A stretch of DNA of 64,000 nt from Myxococcales bacterium (GTDB lineage: Bacteria > Myxococcota_A > Polyangia > Haliangiales > Haliangiaceae): positions 1-64,000 of the forward strand of contig JAEUJY010000006.1 of NCBI GenBank assembly GCA_016794525.1. Direction: 5' to 3'. Every line of letters starts with the position of its first letter. The first letter of the stretch is position 1. The notes beneath the pieces were generated by a model. The model ran no database searches, was not told the DNA's origin, and saw only the letters and a program-made list of their open reading frames with translations. Of this stretch, positions 40,304 to 49,329 are shown in pieces. The translations under genes were made by a program, and so were the position numbers.

Positions 40304-41496
40304 CGCGCGCTCCGGGTCGGATCGAGCTTCGCCACCCGGTCGCCGACGGCCAGGCCGGCGGTGACCTCGATGGTCGTGGCGTTGCGACGGCCGAGCGTGA
40401 GCGGCACCGCGGCGACGTCGTCGCCGCGCACCCGGTACGCGACCGGGCCGGCGGCGGTGACGAACACCGCCTCGACCGGGATCAGCACGGCGCCGGCGAC
40501 CCGCCCGGTCTCGATCTCGCCGCGGAACCGCATGCCCGGGCGCAGCGGCTGGCCGCTGGTGTCGGTCAAGGTCAGCTTGACCTGGGCCACCTTGCTGGGG
40601 TCGGTCTCGGATCGCCCCTCGACGTTCTTGGCGATCGTGTCGACCACGCCGTGCAGCTGGACGTCGGGCAGCGCGTCGAGGCGCAGGCTGACCGGCTGCT
40701 GGACCGCGACCCGCGCCAGGTCGACCTCGTCGACCAGGCCCTTGCCGACCATCTGGTCGAGGCTGACGATCTTCAGCACGGTCTGCATCCGCCAGACGCT
40801 GTCGCCGACCTTGCTCTTCTCGCCGCGCCACGAGGTCGGGTACACGACGGTGCCGGCCCGCGGCGCCGCGATCGCCATCCGCGCGATGTTGGCCTCGACC
40901 CGGGCCAGCCGCCCGGTCGCGTACGCGAGCTGCTCGCTCAGGCTGGCCAGCTCGGCGGCGTCGGCGCGCGCGGTCGACGCGGCGTGGTTGCGCGCCCGCT
41001 CCAGCGCCATCTGCGCCAGCTCGCGATCGGCGATCAGCAGCTTGAGCTCGATCGCGGCGGTCTGATCGGCGGCGGCGCTGGCCTTCAGCTCGGCCTTGCG
41101 CAGCGCGGCGGCGGTCTCCTCGAGCCGCAGCGCCTCGTCCTGGCGGGTCAGCGCCGCGTCGATCTTGCGCTTGGCCAGCTTCTTGGCCGCGGCGTCGGCC
41201 TCGTTGCGCAGGCCGTCCAGCTCCTGCTCGAGCGTCGACGCGTCGAACGCGACCACCGGCTCGCCGGCGGCGACCTCGGCGCCCTCGTCGGCGAGCTGCG
41301 CCAGCTTGAACTCCCAGACGTCGGGCAGCGGCGGCGGCATGACGTCGGTCGAGTCGACCGCCTCCAGCTCGCCGGTGACCTCGACGGTCAGCACCAGATC
41401 GCCGCGGGTGATCGTGGCCAGCGCGTCGCCGGCCGGGGCGTCGCCGCACCCGACCGCCAGCGCCACCAGCGCGGCCAGCATCGCGCGCCGGATCAC
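40300..41496 (-). CDS. Periplasmic adaptor (HlyD/MacA family) lipoprotein, second in operon
   Basis: A 398-residue adaptor with a lipobox (AVGC, Cys17), so anchored to the membrane by lipid. The lipoyl half (GELEAVDSTDVMPPPLPDVWEF...GAEVAAGEPVVAFD) is followed by a coiled coil of about 110 residues (LRNEADAAAKKLAKRKIDAAL... ALERARNHAAS), AAPRAGTVVYPTSWRGEKSKV, and a barrel domain. It starts at GTG in a GTGA overlap; a second in-frame ATG lies 5 codons later. It differs clearly in sequence from the adaptors on both sides. Confidence 0.88.
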   Translation of the reverse strand: MIRRAMLAALVALAVGCGDAPAGDALATITRGDLVLTVEVTGELEAVDSTDVMPPPLPDVWEFKLAQLADEGAEVAAGEPVVAFDASTLEQELDGLRNEADAAAKKLAKRKIDAALTRQDEALRLEETAAALRKAELKASAAADQTAAIELKLLIADRELAQMALERARNHAASTARADAAELASLSEQLAYATGRLARVEANIARMAIAAPRAGTVVYPTSWRGEKSKVGDSVWRMQTVLKIVSLDQMVGKGLVDEVDLARVAVQQPVSLRLDALPDVQLHGVVDTIAKNVEGRSETDPSKVAQVKLTLTDTSGQPLRPGMRFRGEIETGRVAGAVLIPVEAVFVTAAGPVAYRVRGDDVAAVPLTLGRRNATTIEVTAGLAVGDRVAKLDPTRSAR

Positions 41497-42710
41497 GGCG
41501 CACCGCCCAGCTCGACGGTGTCGCCGGCGGCCAGCCCGCGGGTGACGACGCACGCCTGGGCGTCGCACGGGCCGACCTCGATCGCGCGGGTGGCGCCGCC
41601 GGGCAGGCGGACCCGGGCGCCGTCGGCGCTGCGCTCGATCGCGCCGCGCGGCGCCAGCACCGCGCCCGGCACCGGGGGCCGGCGCAGCACGACCTTGACC
41701 GACATCCCGGGGCGGAGCTCCTGGCCGGCGGTCGGCGTCAACGTCAGCGTCACGTCGAACGTCTTGCGCAGCGACGTGCGGACGTCGCCGCGGGCCACCG
41801 GCGTGATCGCGGTGACCGTGCACGGCAGCGCGGCGTCGGGGTAGGCGTCGGGCACGCAGGCGCCGACCGCGCCGACCTCGATCTTGCCGTCGTCGACGTC
41901 GGACAGCGCGGCCGCGACCTCGAGGCCGGCGCTGAGGTCGGGCAGCGTGATCACCGGCCAGCCCGGCTGGGTGGTGTCGCCGGTGTGGAGCTTGCGCCCC
42001 TCCCACGGGTGGTCGGCGACCAGGATCACGCCGGCCTTGGGCGCGGTCAGCACCAGCTCGGCCATCGCCGCGGTGGTGTCGTCGATCGCGCGCTGCGCCT
42101 TGTCGAGCTCGATCTGCTTGACCCGCTGATCGAGGCTGGCGGCCTTGCGCGCGGTGGTCAGCTCGCGCTCGGCGGCGGCCACCGCGGCGTCGGCGCGCTG
42201 CAGCTCGAGCTGGCGCTCCTGGGCGGTGCGGCCGTCGAGCAGATCGGCGGGCACCGCGGCCAGCGTGGCGGCCTTGCCGCGCGCCACCGTGCGCTCGCGC
42301 AGCTCGGCCTCCTTGTCGGCGATCGCGACCGCGGTCAGATCGCGGGCGCTGCGCAGATCCATCTGCGCCTGGCGCAGCGCCAGCTTCTTCTGCTCGAGCT
42401 GGGTGGCGAACGCCGAGTTGTCGAACTCGAGCACGCGTTCGCCGGCCGCCACCGTCGCGCCGTCCTCGGCCATCCACCGGATCGACAGCTGCCAGGTGTC
42501 GGTGCGCGGCGTGGCCAGCTCGACCGCCGCGGTCGCGCGCAGCGCGCCGGTGAGCAGCACCCGCGGCGCCAGGTCGCCGGTCGTGACCTGGACCCGGCGC
42601 GGCGCGCCGGCGCGGCCGCGCCCGGCGCCGGCCCGGGCGCGATCGCAGGCCGCGGTCGAGACCAGCGCCGCCGCCAGCGCGGCCACCCGCACCACGCCGG
42701 CCGCGCTCAT
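41493..42710 (-). CDS. Periplasmic adaptor (HlyD/MacA family) lipoprotein, first in operon
   Basis: A 405-residue adaptor with a lipobox (TAAC, Cys22) and a basic linker. The lipoyl half (TGALRATAAVELATPRTDTW... GATVAAGERVLEFD) precedes a helical hairpin (LEQKKLALRQAQMDLRSARDL ... AQERQLELQRADAAVAAAERE). Then come LTAPKAGVILVADHPWEGRKLH and a barrel domain with three extra cysteines (GACVPDAYPDAALPCT, PCDAQACVV), unusual for this family. It overlaps the ATPase stop by ATGA. Confidence 0.88.
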   Translation of the reverse strand: MSAAGVVRVAALAAALVSTAACDRARAGAGRGRAGAPRRVQVTTGDLAPRVLLTGALRATAAVELATPRTDTWQLSIRWMAEDGATVAAGERVLEFDNSAFATQLEQKKLALRQAQMDLRSARDLTAVAIADKEAELRERTVARGKAATLAAVPADLLDGRTAQERQLELQRADAAVAAAERELTTARKAASLDQRVKQIELDKAQRAIDDTTAAMAELVLTAPKAGVILVADHPWEGRKLHTGDTTQPGWPVITLPDLSAGLEVAAALSDVDDGKIEVGAVGACVPDAYPDAALPCTVTAITPVARGDVRTSLRKTFDVTLTLTPTAGQELRPGMSVKVVLRRPPVPGAVLAPRGAIERSADGARVRLPGGATRAIEVGPCDAQACVVTRGLAAGDTVELGGAP

Positions 42711-43423
42711 CGCGGCACCGCCGCGTACGCCACGTCGCGGCCGGGGCCGTCGGCCACCACCTTGCCGTCGGCGATCCGGATCGCGCGCTGGCAGCGCGCC
42801 GCGATCGACGGCTCGTGGGTGACCATCACGATCGTGTTGCCCTCGGCGTGCAGCGCGTGGAACAGCCCCATGATGTCCTCGCTGGTGTTCGAGTCGAGGT
42901 TGCCGGTCGGCTCGTCGCACAACAGCAGCGACGGCTCGGTCACCAGCGCGCGCGCGATCGCGGTGCGCTGGCGCTGGCCGCCGGACATCTGGTTGGGGCG
43001 GTGGCGGGTGCGCTCGGCGAGGCCGACCTTGGCCAGGGCCGCGGCGGCGCGGGCCAGCCGCTCGCGGGCCGGCACCCCGCGGTACACCAGCGGCAGCGCG
43101 ACGTTCTTGACCGCGGTCGACCGCGGCAACAGCTGGAAGCTCTGGAACACGAACCCGATCTGCCGGTTGCGCGCCCGGGCCCGCTCGTCGTCCGACAGGT
43201 CCTGGACGTCCTTGCCGTCGAGGCGGTAGTGGCCGCTGGTGGGCGTGTCGAGGCAGCCCAGGATGTTGAGCAGCGTGCTCTTGCCCGAGCCCGACGAGCC
43301 GATGATGGCCACCATCTCGCCGCGCGCGATCTGGAACCCGACCCCGGCCAGCGCGGCGATCCGCTCGTCACCCATCTGGTAGTAGCGAGTGATCTCGCGC
43401 AGCTCGATCAGCGGTCCCGTCAC
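42707..43423 (-). CDS. MacB/LolD-type ABC transporter ATPase
   Basis: A 238-residue ATPase with Walker A GSSGSGKST, Q-loop VFQSFQLLPR, signature MSGGQRQRTAIARAL, Walker [13 protein letters not shown] and switch His in MVTHEP. The LLNILGCLDTPTSG segment marks the MacB/LolD/FtsE branch. It starts at GTG with GGAGGAG 5 bases upstream, a classical ribosome-binding site, and heads the operon running to 36111. Confidence 0.95.
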   Translation of the reverse strand: MTGPLIELREITRYYQMGDERIAALAGVGFQIARGEMVAIIGSSGSGKSTLLNILGCLDTPTSGHYRLDGKDVQDLSDDERARARNRQIGFVFQSFQLLPRSTAVKNVALPLVYRGVPARERLARAAAALAKVGLAERTRHRPNQMSGGQRQRTAIARALVTEPSLLLCDEPTGNLDSNTSEDIMGLFHALHAEGNTIVMVTHEPSIAARCQRAIRIADGKVVADGPGRDVAYAAVPR

Positions 43424-43680
43424 GTTCTCCTCCAAGCGTGCTCGCGTCGCCCGCATTCCCGGTCGTGGCACCGGTCGTATCGTTCTTTGCAGCGTCCGTG
43501 CCAGCGCGGACCGTGCGCTGCACGTGCGGGCCGCGGCGCGCGGCCCTGGCGCTGCGCCATTCTGGCAGCACCGGCGAGCGATGTTGCCACGTGACACGCG
43601 CGCGGCGGCGCGGTTGCGGGGCGGCCGTGACCGACGCACGCCAGGGGCGACCGCCGCGCCGACCCGCGCCGATTCCGAGG

Positions 43681-43686
43681 TACTGT
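43681..43686 (+). promoter_or_regulatory. -10-like TANNNT, leaderless, for lyase at 43694
   Basis: TACTGT ends 7 bases before the GTG at 43694; the alternative GTG at 43685 overlaps it. Confidence 0.5.
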
Positions 43687-43693
43687 GCGCGCC

Positions 43694-45664
43694 GTGAAGA
43701 CGTACCTGCGTGCTCGCTCCATCGCGGTGATCCTCGGGCTGGGCGCGACGGCGGTCGCCGCGTGCGGCGGCGACGACGGCGGCGGGCCGATGTTCGCCGA
43801 CGACCACCCGCGGATCTACCTGCAGCGCAACCGCGACCGCCTGGCGGCGCAGGTCGCCGCCAACGATCCGGCGTGGACCCGCTTCAAGCGCATCGTCGAT
43901 CTGCAGCTCGACGGCAGCGACATCTACGCGTTCCAGGCGTGGTACGCGGCGCTGGTCGGCAAGCTGACCGACGACCCGCGCTACTGCGCCGCCGCGGTGG
44001 CGCAGATCGACGAGTTCGTCTCGGCCGAGGAGGCCAAGATCGCCGCCGGCGAGCGCCCCGACGTCGCCTTCGACAGCTACCTCGAGGTCGGCCCGCTGAT
44101 CGGCGACCTCGCGCTGACCTACGACTGGTGCTTCGACGCGGCGTCGGCCGGCCAGCGCACGCGGTGGATCACCTACGCCAACCAGGCGGTGTGGAACGTC
44201 TGGCACCCCGACGAGGCCACCTGGGGCGGCACGGTGATGCCGTGGAGCGGCTGGTCGATCGACAACCCGTCGAACAACTACTACTACTCGTTCCTGCGGG
44301 CGACGATGCTCCTGGGGATCGCGACCCGCGGCGAGACCCCCGAGGGGCAGCAGTGGATCGACATGTTCCGCGACGCCAAGATCGGCGGCCAGCTCCAGCC
44401 GACCTTCGCCCGCGATCTGGTCGGCGGCGGCTCGCGCGAGGGCACCGGCTACGGCGTCGCGATGAAGAACCTGTTCGAGCTCTACGACTTCTGGCAGGGC
44501 TCGACCGGCGAGGCGCTGGCCGCGAGCAACGGCCACGCCCGCGCGTCGATGCTGCACATGATGCACTCGACGGTGCCCACCCTCGATCGGATCGCGCCGA
44601 TCGGCGATCACGCCCGCGACTCCGAGGCGCTGTGGTTCGACTACCACCGCCACTACCTGCAGACGCTGGCCTACCTGTTCGCCGACGACCCGATCGCGGC
44701 GCGCGCCACCGCGTTCCTCGCCGACACCTCGGTGCCGGAGATGGACCAGCCGTTCATGTACGTCTACGACTTCCTGTACTCGGGCGGCATCACGCCGACC
44801 GCCTACGCCGACCTCGGCCGCGCCTACTACGCGCCGGGCGTCGGCCAGCTCTACGCGCGCTCGGGCTGGACCCCGACCGCGACCTGGATGTCGTTCATCG
44901 CCGGGCCGTACACCGAGTCGCACGCCCACCAAGATCAGGGCTCGTTCATGATCTTCAAGGGCGCGTGGATGGGCTACGACGGCAACGTCGACTCCGCCGA
45001 CGGCCTGCGCCAGGAGCCCGAGGCCCACAGCCTGATCCGCTTCGTCGACGGCGGCGCGACCGTGCCGCAGCGGGCCGACACCACGTCGCAGATGGCGGCG
45101 GTGGCGCGCGGCGCCGGCTGGGTCTACGCCGCCGGCGACCTGAGCGCGGCGTTCGGCGCGGCGAGCCCGATCGACCGCTGGCAGCGCGAGGTCGTGTTCC
45201 TCGAGCCCGACGTCATCGTCGTCTACGATCGGGTCGCGACCGACCCCGGCGTCGAGCAGGTCTGGCAGCTGGTGGCGCCGGCCGGCTTCACCGTCGCCGG
45301 CGCCGCCGCGACCAGCACCCACGACGGCCACGCGCTCAAGGTCGAGCGGCTGCTGCCGGCCACCGCCACCGCCAGCGCCGCGGCGCTGAGCGGCGACTTC
45401 CGCGGTGGCTTCCGCTACGACGAGCGCACCACCGGCACCGGCCACCACCTCCACGTGCTGTCGCTCGACGGCGCGGTCACCGCGGCCACCGCCAGCGGCG
45501 CCAGCGGGCAGGACGGCGTCGCGCTGACCCTGGCCGACGGGCGGACCGCGACGGTGCGCTTCGCCCAGGCCGCGATCGGCGGCACGCTGGCCATCCGCGG
45601 CGGCGGCGGCGACGTCGACGCGACGCTCAGCGCCGGGGTGCAGGCGCTGCCCGAGCGCGAATGA
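43694..45664 (+). CDS. Heparinase II/III-like polysaccharide lyase lipoprotein
   Basis: A 656-residue protein with a lipobox (VAAC, Cys24). The N-terminal about 350 residues are an alpha/alpha-toroid (RIYLQRNRDRLAAQVAAN..., SYLEVGPLIGDLALTYDWCFD). The C-terminal part is the heparinase II/III-like beta domain with the metal/active-site segment TESHAHQDQGSFMIFKGAWM and DGGATVPQRADTT. Such enzymes cleave uronic-acid-containing polysaccharides by beta-elimination. A surface-anchored form would suit glycan scavenging or prey attack; this is inference. Start at GTG 43694 by the TACTGT element; a GAGG 4 bases before GTG 43685 argues for the longer form. The stop overlaps the next ATG (ATGA). Confidence 0.82.
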   Translation: MKTYLRARSIAVILGLGATAVAACGGDDGGGPMFADDHPRIYLQRNRDRLAAQVAANDPAWTRFKRIVDLQLDGSDIYAFQAWYAALVGKLTDDPRYCAAAVAQIDEFVSAEEAKIAAGERPDVAFDSYLEVGPLIGDLALTYDWCFDAASAGQRTRWITYANQAVWNVWHPDEATWGGTVMPWSGWSIDNPSNNYYYSFLRATMLLGIATRGETPEGQQWIDMFRDAKIGGQLQPTFARDLVGGGSREGTGYGVAMKNLFELYDFWQGSTGEALAASNGHARASMLHMMHSTVPTLDRIAPIGDHARDSEALWFDYHRHYLQTLAYLFADDPIAARATAFLADTSVPEMDQPFMYVYDFLYSGGITPTAYADLGRAYYAPGVGQLYARSGWTPTATWMSFIAGPYTESHAHQDQGSFMIFKGAWMGYDGNVDSADGLRQEPEAHSLIRFVDGGATVPQRADTTSQMAAVARGAGWVYAAGDLSAAFGAASPIDRWQREVVFLEPDVIVVYDRVATDPGVEQVWQLVAPAGFTVAGAAATSTHDGHALKVERLLPATATASAAALSGDFRGGFRYDERTTGTGHHLHVLSLDGAVTAATASGASGQDGVALTLADGRTATVRFAQAAIGGTLAIRGGGGDVDATLSAGVQALPERE

Positions 45665-46542
45665 CGGTGCTGGCGATCGGCGCCGCGATCGGCGGCCGCT
45701 ACCAGGTCGAGCGCGTGCTCGGCCACGGCGGCATGGGCGCGGTCTACGCCGTGACCACCGCCGACGGCCGGCGCTTCGCGATGAAGACCGCGCTGCCGGA
45801 TCTCGACGACGACGGCCAGGCGGCGCGGCGGCTGGCGCGCGAGGCCAACGCGCTGCAGCTGCTCGACCACCCGCACATCGTCGGCGCGGTCGAGCTGGTG
45901 GCCGACGGCGGCCGGCTGTACCTGGTGGTCGAGCTGGTGGCCGGGCGGCCGCTCGGCGAGCTGATCGTCGGTGGGCCGCTGCCGCCGCGGCGCGCGCTGG
46001 TGCTGGCGCGGCAGCTGCTCGACGCGCTCGAGCACGCCCACGATCGCGGCGTCGTCCACCGCGACCTCAAGCCCGACAACGTGCTGGTCACCGCCGCCGG
46101 CTCGCCCCACGATCCCTACGACCACGTCAAGGTGCTCGACTTCGGGCTGGTCAAGCTGTTCGACCAGGCCGCGGCGATCGTCGGCGGCGATCGCCTGACC
46201 CGCACCGGCATCGCGTTCGGCACGCCGGCGTACATCGCGCCCGAGGCCGCGCTCGGCCGCGCGATCGATCGCCGCGTCGATCTGTACGCGGTCGGCGTGA
46301 TCCTGTTCGAGCTGCTGACCGGCCGGCTGCCGTTCGTCGCCGCCGATCCGCTGGGCTACCTGCGCGCCCACGTCGGCACGCCGCCGCCGCGGCTGGCCGA
46401 CGCCGCCGGCGCCCAGCCGTGGGTGACGCCGGCCCTCGAGGCGCTGGTCGGCGGCGCGCTGGCCAAGGCCCCGGCCGATCGCTTCGCGAGCGCCGCGGTC
46501 ATGCGGGCGTGCCTCGACGACGCGTTCCTCGCGCTGCCGTGA
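45661..46542 (+). CDS. Soluble Ser/Thr protein kinase
   Basis: A 293-residue kinase consisting of little more than the catalytic domain: GHGGMGAVY glycine loop, AMKTALP Lys, HRDLKPDN, DFGLVK and GTPAYIAPEA. No membrane helix or sensor domain is seen. The ATG lies in an ATGA overlap with the lyase stop, so lyase and kinase are translated together. A cytoplasmic kinase coupled to an exported polysaccharide lyase is unusual. Confidence 0.93.
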   Translation: MTVLAIGAAIGGRYQVERVLGHGGMGAVYAVTTADGRRFAMKTALPDLDDDGQAARRLAREANALQLLDHPHIVGAVELVADGGRLYLVVELVAGRPLGELIVGGPLPPRRALVLARQLLDALEHAHDRGVVHRDLKPDNVLVTAAGSPHDPYDHVKVLDFGLVKLFDQAAAIVGGDRLTRTGIAFGTPAYIAPEAALGRAIDRRVDLYAVGVILFELLTGRLPFVAADPLGYLRAHVGTPPPRLADAAGAQPWVTPALEALVGGALAKAPADRFASAAVMRACLDDAFLALP

Positions 46543-46554
46543 TCGGCGCGGCGG

Positions 46555-47859
46555 TCAGGGCTGGCGCTCGAGCCACGCGCGCAGCCGCGCCGTCTCGTCG
46601 GTCGCGCCGTGCTTGCGCTCGAACTCGCGCAGCTTGTTGAGCGCGGCGCCGAACTCGCGCTCGGCGACCTTCTCGGCGATCTTGCGCCAGTCGCGCGCGC
46701 CCTTGTCGTCGAGACCGGGCGGCGCGGCGAACGTCAGCGGCTCATCGTCGTCGGCGCTCGGCGGCCCGCCCAGCGGCCGCGGCGTCGGGCCGGCGCTCGG
46801 CGGCGCGGCGTCGCAGCGCAGGCCCAGGCCGATCAGGCCGATCAGCAGCACCGCGCCGACACCCAGCGCGGCCAGCCGCAGCCGGCTACGCCGCGGCGGC
46901 TCGGGCAGGGCCACCAGCGACGCCGCCGCCGACACCGGCGGCGGGGCGGTGAACGGCAGCGGCGCGGTGATCGTGCCCGGCGGCGGCGTCGCCAGCGTGC
47001 CGGCCGGCGGCGTCACCAGCGTCCCCGGCGCCGGCGTCGCGATCGGCCCGCTGGCCCGCGCCGGATCGGCGAGCAGCGCGGCCAGGCCGCTGGCGTCGGG
47101 GCGACGATCGGGCGCGATCGCCAGGCCGGCGGTGATCGCCGGCGCCAGCGGACCCAGCCGCGCCAGCGCCCGCTCGTCGATCACCGGCTCGTCGCTGCGC
47201 GCGATGACGTCGGCCAGCGTCAGGTCGCCGCGCGGGCGCGCGCCGGTGGCGGCCTCGAGCAGCGTCGCCGCCAGCCCGAACACGTCGGACTGCGGGCTGA
47301 ACCGCCCCAGCGTCAGCGCCTCGGGCGCGGCGTACGACGGCGTGCCCAGGAACTGCCCGGTCAGCGTCACCGCCGAGTCGGGCAGGTGGGCCACGCCGAA
47401 GTCGATCAGCTTCCAGCTGCCGTCGGCGGCGCGCACGACGTTGGCCGGCTTGATGTCGCGGTGGAGGATGCCGCGGGCGTGGGCCGCCTCGAGCGCGCGC
47501 GCCAGCTGGATGCCGATCGCCGCCACCTCGGCCGGCGGCTTGGGGCCGCGCGCGATCAGATCGTCCTTCAGGCTCGGGCCGGCCAGCAGCTCCATCACCA
47601 GGAACGGCTGCTCGTCGTCGACGCCCGAGTCGTAGACCGCGACCACGCCGGGGTGCGACAGCGCCGCCAGCGCCCGCGCCTCGGCCTCGAACCGCGCCAG
47701 GAAGATCGCCGCGGTCAGGCCGTGGACGTTCTTGACCCGCTTGATCGCGACGTCGCGGCCGAGCCGCTCGTCGCGCGCGCGCACCAGCGTGCCCATCGCG
47801 CCCGCGCCGATCGCGTCGAGCACGCGGTAGCGACCGATCATCGGCGGGGCGTCGGCCAT
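46555..47859 (-). CDS. Transmembrane Ser/Thr protein kinase
   Basis: A 434-residue kinase. The N-terminal domain has GAGAMGTLV, AIKRVK, HRDIKPAN, DFGVAHL and GTPSYAAPEA. A Pro/Thr-rich linker contains near-repeats (PAPGTLVTPPAGTLATPPPGT). One membrane helix (LAALGVGAVLLIGLIGLGL) and a small C-terminal extracytoplasmic helical segment follow (DWRKIAEKVAEREFGAALNKL). The ATG overlaps the stop of the acyltransferase gene by ATGA, so it is translationally coupled to it. Confidence 0.93.
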   Translation of the reverse strand: MADAPPMIGRYRVLDAIGAGAMGTLVRARDERLGRDVAIKRVKNVHGLTAAIFLARFEAEARALAALSHPGVVAVYDSGVDDEQPFLVMELLAGPSLKDDLIARGPKPPAEVAAIGIQLARALEAAHARGILHRDIKPANVVRAADGSWKLIDFGVAHLPDSAVTLTGQFLGTPSYAAPEALTLGRFSPQSDVFGLAATLLEAATGARPRGDLTLADVIARSDEPVIDERALARLGPLAPAITAGLAIAPDRRPDASGLAALLADPARASGPIATPAPGTLVTPPAGTLATPPPGTITAPLPFTAPPPVSAAASLVALPEPPRRSRLRLAALGVGAVLLIGLIGLGLRCDAAPPSAGPTPRPLGGPPSADDDEPLTFAAPPGLDDKGARDWRKIAEKVAEREFGAALNKLREFERKHGATDETARLRAWLERQP

Positions 47860-49268
47860 CAGCCCGCCGCGGCCCCCAGCGCCAGCTCGTGCTCGAGGGC
47901 CGCGACCTCCTCGCCGCTGTAGACCGCCAGCTTCTGCAGGCTGGGCACCGCGTCGCGGCAGCCGGTGAAGCCGACGTTGATCGTCCCGGCGTAGCCGTTG
48001 ATCGTGATGTTGAGGCCCTGCCCGTGGTACGGGATCGACACCGGGTACAGGGCGTCGAGGCGGCAGCCGCGGAAGTACAGCGGCTGCTCGGGGCCCGGCA
48101 CGTTGGAGACGACGACGTTGAACGCCGGCCGCATCCAGCTGGCCGCGGTCGGCACCTGCTGCATCACCAGCGGCGCCATCAGCGCGGCGCTGTACTGCAT
48201 GATCGCCGAGCGCGACAGCCCGGCCAGCTGCTCCTTGGCCCGGCGGGTCGACGCCACCACCGCGGCGAGCCGCTCGGCCGGCGCCTCGACGTCGGTGGCC
48301 AGCGAGCACAGGATCGCGCCGACCGCGTTGCCGCCGCCGGGATCGTCCTTGGGCCGCACGTTGACCGGCAGCATCGCGGTCAGCGGCTCGAGCGGCAGGC
48401 CGCCGCGCTCGTGCAGGTAGCGGCGCAGCGCGCCGCCGCACACCGCCAGCGCGACGTCGTTGATCGTGCCGCCGCCGGCCCGGGCCAGCGCGCGCAGCCG
48501 ATCGATCGGGTACTGCTGGGTGGCGAAGCGGCGGTTGCGCGAGATGCGGCGGTTGATCAGCGTCTTGGGCGCGCCCATCGGGCCGACCAGCGTGCGGTCG
48601 CCGGCGCGCTGCGCGCGGACGACGTTCATGATCGCGCGGCCGGCCTCGCGGGTGGCGCTGAGCTGGCCGCGGACCGCCTCGAGCACCCGCTCGAGCGTCG
48701 GCGCCGGGTCGGCCTCGACCTCCGCGGTGATCGACCGCGCCCGCGGCGGCCGCGCGAAGAACATCGGCGTGTCGCGGTCGTCGGGGTCGTGGGCCAGGCT
48801 GCGCGCCAGCAGCTTCATGCTGGTGTAGCCGTCGACCAGCGCGTGGTGGATCTTGAAGTACATCGCGAACCGCCCGCCCTCGAGGCCCTCGATGAAGTGG
48901 ACCTCCCACGGCGGGCGGTGGAAGTCGATCGGGATCGAGTGCAGCCGCGACACCAGGATGCCCAGCTCGCGCTCGTCGCCGGGCGCCGGCAGCGCCGACC
49001 GCCGCACGTGGTACTCGAGGTCGACCTGCGGCTCCTCGACCCACGCCTGCAGCGGGTTCTTGAGCAGCTCCGGCGTCCACAGCCGCAGGTTCCACGGCGC
49101 GTAGACCGCGACCGAGTCGCGTAGCTCGTCGGCGAGGTGGCGCAGGAGCTGCGGGTGGGCGTCGGCCGGCGGCGAGAAGATCAGGAGGCCGCCGACGTGC
49201 ATCATCGCCTCCCGGGTTTCGGCCGCCAGGAAGAACGCATCGAACACCGAGAGCTTCTTGCCGGCCAT
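47859..49268 (-). CDS. Wax ester synthase / diacylglycerol acyltransferase (WS/DGAT)
   Basis: A 469-residue enzyme that uses acyl-CoA to esterify diacylglycerol or long-chain alcohols, making storage lipid. The catalytic HHxxxDG motif is HHALVDG in MYFKIHHALVDGYTS, and the C-terminal conserved segments are NVVVSNVPGPEQPLYF and YHGQGLNITINGYAG. Length and N-terminal LSVFDAFFLAAE are typical. A leadered promoter is likely: TACAAT at 49287-49292 on the minus strand and GGAGG 6 bases before the ATG. It is divergent from the dus gene across 61 bases. Confidence 0.92.
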   Translation of the reverse strand: MAGKKLSVFDAFFLAAETREAMMHVGGLLIFSPPADAHPQLLRHLADELRDSVAVYAPWNLRLWTPELLKNPLQAWVEEPQVDLEYHVRRSALPAPGDERELGILVSRLHSIPIDFHRPPWEVHFIEGLEGGRFAMYFKIHHALVDGYTSMKLLARSLAHDPDDRDTPMFFARPPRARSITAEVEADPAPTLERVLEAVRGQLSATREAGRAIMNVVRAQRAGDRTLVGPMGAPKTLINRRISRNRRFATQQYPIDRLRALARAGGGTINDVALAVCGGALRRYLHERGGLPLEPLTAMLPVNVRPKDDPGGGNAVGAILCSLATDVEAPAERLAAVVASTRRAKEQLAGLSRSAIMQYSAALMAPLVMQQVPTAASWMRPAFNVVVSNVPGPEQPLYFRGCRLDALYPVSIPYHGQGLNITINGYAGTINVGFTGCRDAVPSLQKLAVYSGEEVAALEHELALGAAAG

Positions 49269-49274
49269 CGCGTG

Positions 49275-49292
49275 CCTCCGGCGCCGATTGTA
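49275..49292 (-). promoter_or_regulatory. -10 element and ribosome-binding site for WS/DGAT
   Basis: TACAAT (49287-49292) and GGAGG (49275-49279) on the minus strand. Here the start codon is about 18 bases from the -10, an ordinary leadered arrangement that contrasts with the leaderless genes. Confidence 0.5.
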
Positions 49293-49329
49293 TCCGGCGG
49301 GGCGGCGCCCGTGTTACACGCGGCCGCCG

